A stretch of 64,000 bases of DNA from CAZUDO01 sp964618895 (GTDB lineage: Bacteria; Desulfobacterota; Binatia; DP-6). Shown here piece after piece: positions 34,743 to 43,757 of this stretch. How positions within the stretch are numbered: position 1 is the first letter of the stretch; each line of letters starts with the position of its first letter. Where the stretch lies: NCBI GenBank assembly GCA_964618895.1, contig CAZUDO010000057.1, positions 186,001-250,000 of the forward strand, given 5' to 3'. Below the pieces are notes generated by a model. That model saw only the letters and a list, made by a program, of their open reading frames with translations. It did no database searches and was not told the origin of the DNA. The translations under genes and the position numbers were made by a program.

Positions 34743-35692
34743 CGTGGCACCGTGCGCGCCAGCTCCTCGCGGATCGAGTACATCTTCTGGCGCGCGTCGG
34801 CAATGAACGCGCCCAGGTTCCGGCGATGGTTCGCGAGCAGGCCGGCCGGCCCGCCGTCGAGGACCATGAACGGTTTCATGGTCGACGCCGTACGCAACGT
34901 GTCGACCAGCTGCTCGACCAGGCCCCGCAGGGCGGGGTCGCCGGCGAGGTCGGCGGCGTACTCGTGGCGGATGGCGCGGGTCAGATGATGCAGGACGTGG
35001 GCCACGCCTTGGGCGTGGTAGAAGTAGTCGTCGGTGCGCCACCACGGTATCGAACTGCCGTTCGCCTCGCGCTCTTTCACCAGGTTGGCCTGTGCATCGC
35101 CGAGCAGATCGCCCCAAGTCTGGAAGAGGCGGATCAGTTCGACGTTGCGGCCGCTGATCGGCTTCGACGTGGGTGGGGTCGTCGCCAGGCCGGCGCCGTA
35201 GCGCTCGAGCGCGGCGACCCCGTCACGGAGCTTGCGCTCGGCCGAGGGAAGCCAGAAGCGTGTGGCGTCGTTGCGAAAGGCGGTGTCGGCTTCGACCAGA
35301 TTCGGGTCGTACTCGGTCGAGGACACCTTGGTCAGGTGATCCTTCAGGACGCGCATGCTCTCGCGCACGGCCATGATGATGCCGAGTTGGCGGTTGGCGT
35401 TGTTGTCGGCCCACAGTCCCGGGCCCCAGAGGGCGAGATCGTTGGGACGCCAGCCGGTCGGGCTGGTGAGTTCATGGTCGATCAGGGCGCGGACGGTGGC
35501 GGCGAAGACGGTGCCGGGGACCACGACGCGGTCGGGCGGGAACGCCGTGTCGACATCGAATGGGAGACGGTCGTGACGGATCTGGGAGACGTGCAGGATA
35601 CCCGGGACGGCCGCGGCGAGGATGCAGGCCAGGGCGACGCCGAGCCGAAGGCCGACCCGGCGGGGACGTGCGGCGGAATGGTCTGCAGCCAT
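34739..35692 (-). CDS. DUF2333 family protein
   Basis: A 317-aa protein with one N-terminal membrane anchor (LRLGVALACILAAAVPGILHV) followed by a helical periplasmic domain. The family signature GWRPNDLALWGPGLWADNNANRQLG and the later RTDDYFYHAQGVAHVLHHLTRA match DUF2333 proteins. In other bacteria these are inner-membrane envelope proteins of unknown role. Start at 35692 gives MAADHSAARPRRVG before the anchor. Confidence 0.82.
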   Translation of the reverse strand: MAADHSAARPRRVGLRLGVALACILAAAVPGILHVSQIRHDRLPFDVDTAFPPDRVVVPGTVFAATVRALIDHELTSPTGWRPNDLALWGPGLWADNNANRQLGIIMAVRESMRVLKDHLTKVSSTEYDPNLVEADTAFRNDATRFWLPSAERKLRDGVAALERYGAGLATTPPTSKPISGRNVELIRLFQTWGDLLGDAQANLVKEREANGSSIPWWRTDDYFYHAQGVAHVLHHLTRAIRHEYAADLAGDPALRGLVEQLVDTLRTASTMKPFMVLDGGPAGLLANHRRNLGAFIADARQKMYSIREELARTVPR

Positions 35693-35882
35693 CGACGCCG
35701 GGTAGCATGGCGACCCGGCGGAGGCTACGCAGGCCGCGCTCGGGTCGTCGACCTGCCGCTCCCTGGACTGGCCGTGGCGACAGCCGCGTTTCCCGGTTGG
35801 CACCAAACTGACGGTCGAACGGCCCGTGGGGCCCGACGGTGCAGGCCGTTGCAGGTGGCACAGCCATTGCTCTGTCCCGATC

Positions 35883-36977
35883 GTGCCCGCCGCGCAGCCA
35901 CGAGCCTCCTCCGGAGGGCCAGCGCTCTACTTCGTCAGCGGGCCGGTGGACTGGGCGATCGCGGGCGGCGCGTCGGTGGTCGCCTACGCCTTGTTGGGGT
36001 GGTGGGGAGACGGACGGGGTATGCTGCCGGCGGCAGTGGCGGTCCTGGCGCCGCTCTGCAACTGGCCGCACTTCGCCGCCTCGACGTACCGGCTGTACCA
36101 TGCCCGCGAGAACGTGCGGCAGTACCCGGTGACGGCGCTGGTGGTGCCGTTCGTCGTGGCCGCCGGGATGGTGTGGGCGTTCGCCGCCCCGACCACGATC
36201 GCACCGGCGTTCGTCAAGCTGATGTTGCTCTGGTCACCCTATCACTTCAGCGGACAGAGCCTCGGCATCACCCTCGTGTACGCCCGGCGGGCAGGGATCG
36301 CCATCGGGCCCGCCGAGCGGCGCGCGTTCGCCGGCTTCATCTTCACGGCGTTCCTGGCGGCGACGGCGCACGCCGAGACCGGGGCGGGAATGCGCCACTA
36401 CCTGGGCGTGGAACACGCCAAGCTCGGGCTGCCACCCTGGTTCGGGGACGGGCTCGCGGTCGTCGTGTGGGCGTTCGGGATCGTGCTGGTCGGTCTGCTC
36501 GTGCGGTTGAGCGTGCGCCAGCGCCGGGTCGTGCCGGCCATCGTGTGCCTGCCGGCAGCGGCGCAGTGCCTGTGGTTCGTCGTCGGGCGGCACGACGAGG
36601 CGTTTCAGCTCCTGGTCCCGTTCTTCCACAGCGTGCAGTACCTGTTCCTGGCCTGGGCGGTGCAGCTGAAGGAGCGCATGGCCGAGCGGCAGGCGATCCC
36701 GTCGCGCACGTTCGTCGCCGTCGAAAGTGCCCGATGGTGGAGCGGCAACGTGCTCCTTGGGCTCGGGCTGTTCCTCGGCTTCCCGCATCTGTGCGCCTTG
36801 GGAGGCTACGAGATCGGCTTCGCAATGGCGATCACGTCGGCGGCGGTGCAGCTCCACCACTTCTTCGTCGACGGGGTGATCTGGAAGCTCAAAAACCCGC
36901 GCGTCAGCGCGCCGCTGCTCGGGAACCTGGCGGACGTCGCGCGCCCGGTGCGGGCGCCGGTGGAGCTGGCGGCGTGA
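35883..36977 (+). CDS. polytopic membrane protein
   Basis: A 364-aa protein with about eight membrane helices. Conserved-looking His-rich motifs face the membrane: NWPHFAASTYRLYH, SPYHFSGQSLG, FFHSVQYLF and LHHFFVDGVIWKL. Such spaced His clusters in helices suggest a metal or haem site, but I do not recognise the family. The start is uncertain (GTG 35883 chosen; GTG 35826 also in frame). Its stop overlaps the next gene's GTG (GTGA). Confidence 0.72.
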   Translation: MPAAQPRASSGGPALYFVSGPVDWAIAGGASVVAYALLGWWGDGRGMLPAAVAVLAPLCNWPHFAASTYRLYHARENVRQYPVTALVVPFVVAAGMVWAFAAPTTIAPAFVKLMLLWSPYHFSGQSLGITLVYARRAGIAIGPAERRAFAGFIFTAFLAATAHAETGAGMRHYLGVEHAKLGLPPWFGDGLAVVVWAFGIVLVGLLVRLSVRQRRVVPAIVCLPAAAQCLWFVVGRHDEAFQLLVPFFHSVQYLFLAWAVQLKERMAERQAIPSRTFVAVESARWWSGNVLLGLGLFLGFPHLCALGGYEIGFAMAITSAAVQLHHFFVDGVIWKLKNPRVSAPLLGNLADVARPVRAPVELAA

Positions 36978-37231
36978 GCGGGCCGACGTTCACGGTGGGC
37001 CTCCTCGCCGTCATGATGGTGGCCGGCGGCGTCGCGGCCTGTCGCGTGGCCGGAGGGCCATCGTCCCGCACCGTTCGTGCGCTTGGCCTGCTCGGCCTGC
37101 TGGCCGGGTTCTTCCCGCTCTTCGCGGCGCTTGCGGACGGGGCGGCCAGAACGGACGGGCAGGGCGCGCTGGTGCTGTTTGGCAGCGCGGCCGTCTTCAA
37201 GCTGATGAACCGGTTCGAGAGTCCGGTCTAG
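36974..37231 (+). CDS. small membrane protein coupled to the polytopic protein
   Basis: An 85-aa protein starting at a GTG that overlaps the preceding stop. Two hydrophobic segments (TVGLLAVMMVAGGVAAC and LGLLGLLAGFFPLFAAL) and a third weak one (GALVLFGSAAVF). Probably an accessory of the preceding membrane protein. Confidence 0.6.
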   Translation: MSGPTFTVGLLAVMMVAGGVAACRVAGGPSSRTVRALGLLGLLAGFFPLFAALADGAARTDGQGALVLFGSAAVFKLMNRFESPV

Positions 37232-37249
37232 GGTCTGGCCCAGGGTGCG

Positions 37250-37444
37250 TCAGCGCAGGCGCCCGTGGCCACGCGTGCGGTGAAGCTCTTCGACCAGACG
37301 CGCGACCTCGTTCACCGCCTCCCACGCAGCCTCGAGCGAGCCGTGAAGCTCGTCCATCGTCCGCCTGCGAGTCTTCCGTCCCGCACCCGGCGTCGCCGCA
37401 GCCGTGTCGTGGCGGCGCGGCGACCCTTCCGGCGTTCCCGTCAT
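37250..37444 (-). CDS. small basic hypothetical protein
   Basis: A 64-aa frame from the ATG at 37444. The first half is basic and disordered; the second half is a helix (DELHGSLEAAWEAVNEVARLVEEL) of coiled-coil character. An earlier start at 37636 would add Pro/Arg-rich low-complexity sequence and is unlikely. No family recognised. Confidence 0.45.
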   Translation of the reverse strand: MTGTPEGSPRRHDTAAATPGAGRKTRRRTMDELHGSLEAAWEAVNEVARLVEELHRTRGHGRLR

Positions 37445-37771
37445 CCGTGCCTCGTTCCTCTGTCCTTCAGCGCCCGTCGCCGGGGATCCGGTGCGCACCC
37501 GACGATCGTCGTCCTCTCCCCACCGCCGTGCCGGTTGTAGCCGGCATGAGCACGCGTCGCAACCCGATACCGCATCCTGCCCCGGGCCGGGTCCGGGCGC
37601 ACGTCGCTTCGCAGCGGGTTGCGAAGCGGCCGCCACGGGCCGCGGCCGGTTGCGTATGCGACATGGCGTGTACGCCTAGAAAGGTCAGGCGTCATTGACG
37701 GGGCGCACGCCGTCGGCCTAGACACAGGTCGCCTCACGGCATGTGCCGGCGAGGTGTGTTGGGGGACCGCC
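37445..37771. other. intergenic region upstream of the beta-helix gene
   Basis: About 327 bp without a supportable gene on either strand. It must contain the promoter of the gene at 37772, but I see no well-matched -35/-10 pair. Confidence 0.4.
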
Positions 37772-39472
37772 ATGTCGATCGCCAGGGCAATCACGTTCGG
37801 AATCGCGTGCGCGCTGTTTGCGCGTGGTGGCATGGCCCGGGGCCAGGTGTCTGGCACGGTCGAGGCCGACGCCACCGTACGCCAGGACACCGCGACGAGT
37901 GCGCTCGGGAGCGGTGGTCAGCTCGAGGCGGTGCGCGCTCCGGGACGTGAGGCGCAGGTCTTCTTCCGCGTGCGCGCCAGTGGCATCGGAAACGGCCAGG
38001 TCGCGAGCGCCCGCCTGCGCCTCACGGTCGGCAATCCGTCCTGGGCGGGCAGCGACTCCGCGGGCGCGCTGCATGTGACCACCTGCGCGTGGGACGAGCG
38101 CACCCTCACGTGGAACACCAGACCCGCGATCGACGCCGGCGTCGTCGCCCGTGTCGGCGCGATCATGCACAAGGCGACCGCGGCGTTCGATGTGACGTCG
38201 CTCATCCAGGGTGACGGCGTCTACTGCCTCGCGCTCCTGAGCGAGAGCGGCATCGCGGACAGCGTCATCTACGGAGCGCGTGAGGCGGGGAGTGGCGGGC
38301 CGCGACTGGACATCACACTTCGGCCTGCCGCGACCACCACCACATCCGCCAGCACGACGACCGTCCCATCCACGAGTACCACCACGGCATCGACGACGAG
38401 CACGACGACCGTCCCGTCCACGAGTACCAGCACGGCATCGACGACGAGCACGACGGTGGTGTCGACGACCAGCACCAGCACGACGACCAGCACGGCGGCC
38501 CCGACGACGAGCACCAGTCGGACGACCACGACCACGACCACGACCACGACGACCACCACCACCTCGACGGCGCCGCCGGGCGGGCCGACGTTCGGTTGTC
38601 TGGGGCAGGTGGGGCCGCTCCTGACGCTGTCGGGGATCCTGACCGCGCCCTACAGCAACGACACGTTGGCGGCACAGACGCGCATCGATACGCGGACGGC
38701 GACGTTCATCGCGTCATCGACCAATCGGTACCCGTTCAGTGTCGGCGGTGACCCCGGGGTCTGCTTTGCGGGAGCCGTGGTCCTCGGACAGTACGATCGG
38801 ACCCTGAGCTGGACCCAGATGCACGACATGAACAACGCCGGCGTGGCCTTCACCAACCCGGCATTCACCGTCGACGGCGTGCGCATCGACAACGTCACCG
38901 ACGGCATCCGGCCGCGTCGTGATGGGGGCTTCGTGATCCGCAACGTGCACCTGACCTACATCCGTGACGATTGCGTCGAGAACGATCACCTCCAGAACGG
39001 CCTGGTCGAAGACTCGCTGTTCGACGGTTGCTACACGGGATTCAGCGCCCGGCCATCGCCGGCAATCGTCAGCAGCGGCTACAACGGCCGGGGCAAGACG
39101 TGGACGATCGAGCGCTCGCTCGTCCGGCTGGAGGCGTTCCCCGGTCCGGATGGTGGAAGTGCCGACGGCCTCGGCCACGCGGGGTTCTTCAAGTGGCATC
39201 TGTGGGACGACCCGGCCAACAGCCTGTCGCCCCAGCTCGCGCTGCATGGGAACATCTTCCTGCTGGAGCGGGTGGGCGGACCGGGGGGCGACCGGATGGG
39301 CGTGCCGCCGGAGCAGATCGTGAGCTGCTCGGACAATGTCATGGTGTGGCTCGGCGCCGGGCCGTTCCCGGGTGTGCTGCCGGCGGGATGCTTCACCGTA
39401 ACCACTGACCGTGGCGTGTGGGACGCCGCTGTCCTCGACTGGATCGCGCGCCATCCGGAAGTCGGTCACTAG
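37772..39472 (+). CDS. secreted DNRLRE / Thr-linker / beta-helix protein
   Basis: A 566-aa exported protein. After the signal peptide (ending RGGMARGQ) residues ~28-185 look like a DNRLRE/CBM96-type beta-sandwich (TVRQDTATSALGSGG, FFRVRASGIG, WDERTLTWNTRP). Residues ~186-268 are an almost pure Thr/Ser linker with imperfect repeats of the type STTTVPSTST and a run of Thr. Residues ~280-566 resemble a right-handed beta-helix (VDGVRIDNVTDGIRPRR, GFVIRNVHLTYIRDDCVEND, LVEDSLFDGCYTG), common in polysaccharide lyases and adhesins. Extracellular carbohydrate binding is inferred. Confidence 0.78.
   Translation: MSIARAITFGIACALFARGGMARGQVSGTVEADATVRQDTATSALGSGGQLEAVRAPGREAQVFFRVRASGIGNGQVASARLRLTVGNPSWAGSDSAGALHVTTCAWDERTLTWNTRPAIDAGVVARVGAIMHKATAAFDVTSLIQGDGVYCLALLSESGIADSVIYGAREAGSGGPRLDITLRPAATTTTSASTTTVPSTSTTTASTTSTTTVPSTSTSTASTTSTTVVSTTSTSTTTSTAAPTTSTSRTTTTTTTTTTTTTTSTAPPGGPTFGCLGQVGPLLTLSGILTAPYSNDTLAAQTRIDTRTATFIASSTNRYPFSVGGDPGVCFAGAVVLGQYDRTLSWTQMHDMNNAGVAFTNPAFTVDGVRIDNVTDGIRPRRDGGFVIRNVHLTYIRDDCVENDHLQNGLVEDSLFDGCYTGFSARPSPAIVSSGYNGRGKTWTIERSLVRLEAFPGPDGGSADGLGHAGFFKWHLWDDPANSLSPQLALHGNIFLLERVGGPGGDRMGVPPEQIVSCSDNVMVWLGAGPFPGVLPAGCFTVTTDRGVWDAAVLDWIARHPEVGH
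38328..38574 (+). repeat. Thr/Ser-codon low-complexity tract
   Basis: ACC/ACG/AGC-codon repeats encode the mucin-like linker. A 48-bp unit (encoding STTTVPSTSTTTASTT-like segments) repeats about twice before degenerating into (ACCACG)n near 38520-38570. Prone to slippage. Confidence 0.75.
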
Positions 39473-39480
39473 CCGGCGCG

Positions 39481-39633
39481 CTACGGACAGGGCTCCGGGG
39501 TCCAGCTCACGAAGCCAGGGAGCGTCCGGCAGCTGTCTTCGGCCGCGACCATCACGTCGGCGTCACCGTGTACCGTCGTCGTGAACGCGGTGTGGACGCA
39601 GCATCCCGCTGCCGTCCCACAGGGCAGACCCAT
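39481..39633 (-). CDS. possible small Cys-rich ORF
   Basis: A 50-aa frame with four Cys (LPCGTAAGCCVH, EDSCRTL) and a plausible compact end (FVSWTPEPCP). It resembles the C-terminal end of a secreted Cys-rich protein, but an in-frame stop lies four codons upstream of the ATG and there is no signal peptide, so it may be a fragment. The rest of 39473-39844 shows nothing else. Confidence 0.3.
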   Translation of the reverse strand: MGLPCGTAAGCCVHTAFTTTVHGDADVMVAAEDSCRTLPGFVSWTPEPCP

Positions 39634-39844
39634 CCCTGCAGCGGGGAGTCAAGAAGTTTCGGGCCGGTGAAGGTCCTCTACGGCTGTTGTTCTGGCGTTT
39701 TTCGTTGACATCCCGCGTAGTCGTCAGGTACGGTCGCCCGCCATTTGCCTGACAGGCCGATGTGGGGAGGCGAGGCGGCGGCCGGCGCCGATCGCGCAGG
39801 GGTGCACGGCTACCGGCCGGACGGAACGGAGAGGAAGTCCAACG

Positions 39845-42800
39845 ATGTGGGCGAAACGTGTCGTCGTATCCCTCGCTGCCCTGGTGCTGGCGGCGAGTGC
39901 CGTCTCTGCGCAGACCATTACCCGTGGCCCCCTGATCCAGAATCCCAACGCGCTCACTACCACCGTCACCATCCTCTGGTGGACGGACGTGGCCGGAAAC
40001 AGCACCGTCGACTACGGCACCACCGTCAGTCTGGGGCAGTCGGTGACGGTGGGGCAGGCGGCGAGCTGCCAGATCGGCGCGGCTGGCACCTGCCATTCGG
40101 TCACGCTCACGGGTCTCAGCGCCGGTACGCGCTACTACTACCGGCTGGTGGTCAACGGCGTGACCGTGCAGGCGGCCAGCGCCTCGATCTACTTCACGAC
40201 CTTGAAGGACCCGTCCGACCCCAGTGACCTGTTCTTCACCGTCATCGGCGACTGGGGCCAGAACAGCACGGCGGAGCAGAACGTGGCCAACCGCCAGGAC
40301 GCCGCCGACCCGCAGATGATCACCACCGTCGGCGACAACTTCTACCAGACCGGGACACAGACCAACGTCGACGACGGCCTGGACCGCTACGTCACGCCGT
40401 TCAAGCGCATCTTCTTCTTCCCCAGTCTTGGCAACCACGATGTGAGCGCGGCCAGCTGGTCCAACTCGGCGTACGTGAAGACCTTCTCACTGCCCACGAA
40501 CGCGCCCGATCAGGAGCGTTACTACTCGTACGACAGCGGCGACGCGCACTTCGTGATGCTCGATTCGAACAACGTCGACTCGACGCAGACGAGTTGGCTC
40601 GACAACGATCTCGCCACCACCACGCGGCGGTGGAAGTTCGTGTTCCTCCACCACACACCGTACTCGTGTGCGAGCGGCCTGTTCTCGATCGGCAGCGACC
40701 TCGGCGTCCGCAATACGTGGGGCCCGATCTTCGAAAGCCGCGCCGTCGACATCGTCTTCACCGGCCATGACCACATCTACGAGCGCTCCGGCTTCGTGAA
40801 CGACTTCGGCGGGGACAGCCTGGGGACGTACTACGTCATGTCGGGTGGTGGCGGTGCGACGCTCGATGGGGCGGCGGTCATCTCCGGGGGGCTCCCGAAG
40901 CGCAGCGGGAGCACCTGCTACTGGCTCGCGAACGACCCGGTGAATTGTCCCAACGGGGTGTCGAGCGGCGCCAACCGGTGGTGCAGCGTCGCCACCTTCC
41001 AGTACACGTCCGTACGTATCGTCGGGAACGCCACGATGACGCTCCAAGGCGTCGACCAGAACGGCAATGTCTTCGACACCTTCAGTATTACGAAGACCTG
41101 CGGCGACAGCAGTGTGGGAGCGGGCGAGCAGTGCGATCAAGGGGCGGCCAACGGCACCGCCGGGTCGTGCTGCATGGCGGCGTGTCAGTACAAGGCCGCC
41201 GGCACGCAGTGCCGGGCGAACGCGGGAACGTGCGACGTGGCGGAGAGCTGTTCGGGGTCCAGCGCCACCTGCCCAGCGGACGGGTTCCAGTCGGTGGGGA
41301 GCGTGTGCCGCGCGGCGAGCGGCCTCTGTGACGTTGCCGAGACCTGTTCGGGCTCGAGTGCCGCCTGTCCGGCGGACGCGCTTGCCACGGTAGGTACGGT
41401 GTGTCGGAGCGCCAGCGGCGGATGCGACGTGGCGGAATCGTGCACCGGATCCAGCAACGCGTGCCCGGCCGATGGCTTTGCGGCAGCCGGCGTGGTGTGC
41501 CGGGCGACGGCGGGAAGTTGCGACCTGAGCGAGACCTGTACCGGGGCGAGCGCGGCCTGTCCCGCCGACGCCAAGAGCACGGCACTGTGCCGCGCGGCCG
41601 CCGGGGGGTGCGATTCGGCCGAGAGCTGCGACGGTGTCGGCAACGACTGCCCGGCCGACAGCAAGAGCACGGCGCTCTGTCGTCCGGCGGCGGATGTGTG
41701 CGACGCCGCGGAGTCGTGTGACGGCGTGGGGAACGACTGCCCGCCCGATGCCAAGAGTACGGCCCAATGCCGCGCGCCGGCTGGCACGTGCGACGCGGCG
41801 GAGAGCTGCGATGGCGTGAATGATGCCTGCCCGGCGGATGCCCTGGCGGCGGCCGGTACGGTGTGCCGCCCGGCCGTGGGAACGTGCGACGTCGCCGAAA
41901 CCTGCTCGGGAGCAGGTGCGTCGTGTCCCACGGATACCTTTGTTGCGGCGGGCACCTCGTGCCGGGCCGCAGCGGGCGTGTGCGATGTCGCCGAGAGCTG
42001 CAGCGGTGCGAGCGGTACCTGCCCGGCCGATGCCAAGAGCACGGCGGTCTGTCGCACGGCCGCCGGACCGTGCGACGTGGTGGAGATTTGCAACGGGTCG
42101 TCCAACGACTGTCCGGCGGACGGGTTCGCGCCGACGAGCACGGTGTGCCGGCTCGCCGTCGGGGCGTGCGACGTCCCGGAGAACTGCACCGGCGCGGGTG
42201 TCGCCTGCCCGGCCAACGGGGTGGCCGCGGCGGGGACTGTGTGTCGTCCGCCGGCGGGCGGGTGCGACGCCGCGGAGACGTGCAACGGCAGCAGCAGTAG
42301 TTGCCCGATCGACGGCCTCAGCCTGGCGGGAACGGTCTGCCGGGCGGCGGCGGGTGTGTGCGACGTGGCCGAGACCTGCTCGGGATCGAGTGCCACCTGC
42401 CCGGCGGACGCGAAGAGCACCGCGCAATGCCGGGCGGCGGTGGGGGCATGCGACGTGGCCGAACAGTGCAATGGTGTGACGAACACGTGTCCCGTAGATG
42501 CGCTGGTGACGGCGGGCGTCGAATGCCGGCCATCCGGCGGCCCCTGCGACCCTGCGGAGACGTGCACGGGCTCGAGCATCGCCTGCCCGGCGGATGCCAG
42601 GAGCACGGCCGTCTGTCGTCCGGCGGTGGGGCCGTGTGACGTGGCCGAGTCGTGCGATGGCGTCGGGGTCGGGTGTCCGGCGGATCAGGTCGCACCGCCA
42701 ACCGTCGAATGCCGTCCGGCCATCGACCCATGCGACGTGGCCGAGTTCTGTACCGGCTCCTCGGGCGCCTGTCCCGCCGACACCGGAGAGGCCGACGGCG

Positions 42801-43426
42801 ACGGCGACGGCTTCTGTGACGCCGAGGACGACTGCCCGGCCGACTTCGACCCGGCGCAGGCCGATACGGACGGGGACACGGTCGGGGACGCGTGCGACCC
42901 GTGCACGAACGGCGTAGCGGTGCTGAACCCGAAGGTCACGGTGACCAAGCAGCTCACACCCGGGGGCGACGATCGCCTGACCTTCAAGGGGGACATGACG
43001 TTCCCGTTCCCGTTCAACCCGGTCTTCTATCCCGTCAGCGTGGGGGCGCGCGTCGTGCTCATGGATGCCGAGGACAATGTACTGGTCGACGCCCTCATCC
43101 CGACCGGCTTCTACAGCACCACGGCGCTCGCTGGATGGACCGCGAGCGGCAGCGGGGCATGGACCTACAAAAACTCGATCGGCATCCAGGGAATCGTCAA
43201 GGTGGTCCTGAAGCCAATCGCCAGCCTTCCGGGGCTGATCAAGTTCACGGTGTCCGGGAAGTACGGCACGTGGCCGCTCACCGTGCCCCGTCTCCCGGTC
43301 CGCGGCACCATGGTGGTGGACGCGCCGACCGCGCTGACCGGTCAGTGCGGTGAGGCCACCTTCCCGGGCCTCCCCGGGCCGACGTGCGCGTTCAACACGA
43401 CCGGCAACACCGTGAAGTGCAAGTAG
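39845..43426 (+). CDS. secreted purple-acid-phosphatase-like metallophosphoesterase with 17 disintegrin-like Cys repeats
   Basis: A 1193-aa exported protein. Signal peptide (VLAASAVSA before QTITRGP); a PAP-type FnIII-like domain at ~25-120; a catalytic domain at ~130-400 with all metal-site motifs: IGDWGQ, VGDNFYQTG, LGNHDV, LHHTPYS and FTGHDHIYE. A GAGEQCDQG motif leads into 17 tandem 30-32-residue units of the pattern CR-x5-CD-x2-E-x-C-x-G-x4-CP-x-D (456 to ~980), resembling disintegrin Cys spacing. One thrombospondin-type-3 calcium repeat (DGDGDGFCDAEDDCP) and a C-terminal beta domain follow. Phosphatase activity is expected; the repeats probably form a rigid disulphide stalk or adhesive surface. 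Confidence 0.9.
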   Translation: MWAKRVVVSLAALVLAASAVSAQTITRGPLIQNPNALTTTVTILWWTDVAGNSTVDYGTTVSLGQSVTVGQAASCQIGAAGTCHSVTLTGLSAGTRYYYRLVVNGVTVQAASASIYFTTLKDPSDPSDLFFTVIGDWGQNSTAEQNVANRQDAADPQMITTVGDNFYQTGTQTNVDDGLDRYVTPFKRIFFFPSLGNHDVSAASWSNSAYVKTFSLPTNAPDQERYYSYDSGDAHFVMLDSNNVDSTQTSWLDNDLATTTRRWKFVFLHHTPYSCASGLFSIGSDLGVRNTWGPIFESRAVDIVFTGHDHIYERSGFVNDFGGDSLGTYYVMSGGGGATLDGAAVISGGLPKRSGSTCYWLANDPVNCPNGVSSGANRWCSVATFQYTSVRIVGNATMTLQGVDQNGNVFDTFSITKTCGDSSVGAGEQCDQGAANGTAGSCCMAACQYKAAGTQCRANAGTCDVAESCSGSSATCPADGFQSVGSVCRAASGLCDVAETCSGSSAACPADALATVGTVCRSASGGCDVAESCTGSSNACPADGFAAAGVVCRATAGSCDLSETCTGASAACPADAKSTALCRAAAGGCDSAESCDGVGNDCPADSKSTALCRPAADVCDAAESCDGVGNDCPPDAKSTAQCRAPAGTCDAAESCDGVNDACPADALAAAGTVCRPAVGTCDVAETCSGAGASCPTDTFVAAGTSCRAAAGVCDVAESCSGASGTCPADAKSTAVCRTAAGPCDVVEICNGSSNDCPADGFAPTSTVCRLAVGACDVPENCTGAGVACPANGVAAAGTVCRPPAGGCDAAETCNGSSSSCPIDGLSLAGTVCRAAAGVCDVAETCSGSSATCPADAKSTAQCRAAVGACDVAEQCNGVTNTCPVDALVTAGVECRPSGGPCDPAETCTGSSIACPADARSTAVCRPAVGPCDVAESCDGVGVGCPADQVAPPTVECRPAIDPCDVAEFCTGSSGACPADTGEADGDGDGFCDAEDDCPADFDPAQADTDGDTVGDACDPCTNGVAVLNPKVTVTKQLTPGGDDRLTFKGDMTFPFPFNPVFYPVSVGARVVLMDAEDNVLVDALIPTGFYSTTALAGWTASGSGAWTYKNSIGIQGIVKVVLKPIASLPGLIKFTVSGKYGTWPLTVPRLPVRGTMVVDAPTALTGQCGEATFPGLPGPTCAFNTTGNTVKCK
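41210..42787 (+). repeat. 17 tandem ~93-bp units encoding Cys repeats
   Basis: Each unit encodes 30-32 residues with four Cys. Units such as CDVAETCSGSSATCPAD recur almost unchanged while others drift (DPAETCTGSSIACPAD), and the block PADAKSTA recurs at several unit ends. The mix of near-identical and diverged copies suggests ongoing unit duplication or gene conversion. Confidence 0.85.
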
Positions 43427-43439
43427 CGGCGCGCGCGCC

Positions 43440-43649
43440 TCACGGACCGTACGTCTCCCAGTGGACCTCCCAGAAGCGCGGCAGGGGTGGCGCGAGTTCG
43501 AGGTGTCCTCCGAAACACTCGAAGCTCGGCCGGTGCGACAGTCGCTCGACGACCAGGTGAATGAACTCCTCGCGCGAGTGTGTGCCGGGATCGCCCAGGT
43601 CCAAGCTTCGGCGTTGGCCGCACGTGTGGCAGGTGACGTCGACGCGCAT
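43440..43649 (-). CDS. small CxxC hypothetical protein
   Basis: A 69-aa frame with an N-terminal CHTCGQRR pair and a later Cys (FECFGG), ending in a Trp-rich segment (RFWEVHWETYGP). It could be a small zinc-binding protein, though only three Cys are present. It lies convergent to the phosphatase gene and divergent from the monooxygenase-like gene. No family recognised. Confidence 0.5.
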   Translation of the reverse strand: MRVDVTCHTCGQRRSLDLGDPGTHSREEFIHLVVERLSHRPSFECFGGHLELAPPLPRFWEVHWETYGP

Positions 43650-43757
43650 GTGATCCCCCGAGTGGGGGAAGAGTGTGCCACAAGGGGGGGATGTGTGCCC
43701 ACGTTCCCTTGACCGCGAGCCGGATGCGGCCTAGTCGTCGAGGTGGGAGGGCATCGC

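Noticed and set aside
34826..37231. Plus-strand 801-codon frame
   Set aside because: Only its final 85 codons after 36974 look like protein; the rest is antisense to DUF2333 or out of frame with the membrane gene.
38328..38574. Non-coding microsatellite
   Set aside because: The tract keeps the reading frame of a 566-aa secreted protein and encodes a Thr/Ser linker.
41210..42787. CRISPR array
   Set aside because: The regular ~90-bp periodicity is protein-coding, with conserved Cys codons and no short palindromic repeats alternating with unique spacers.
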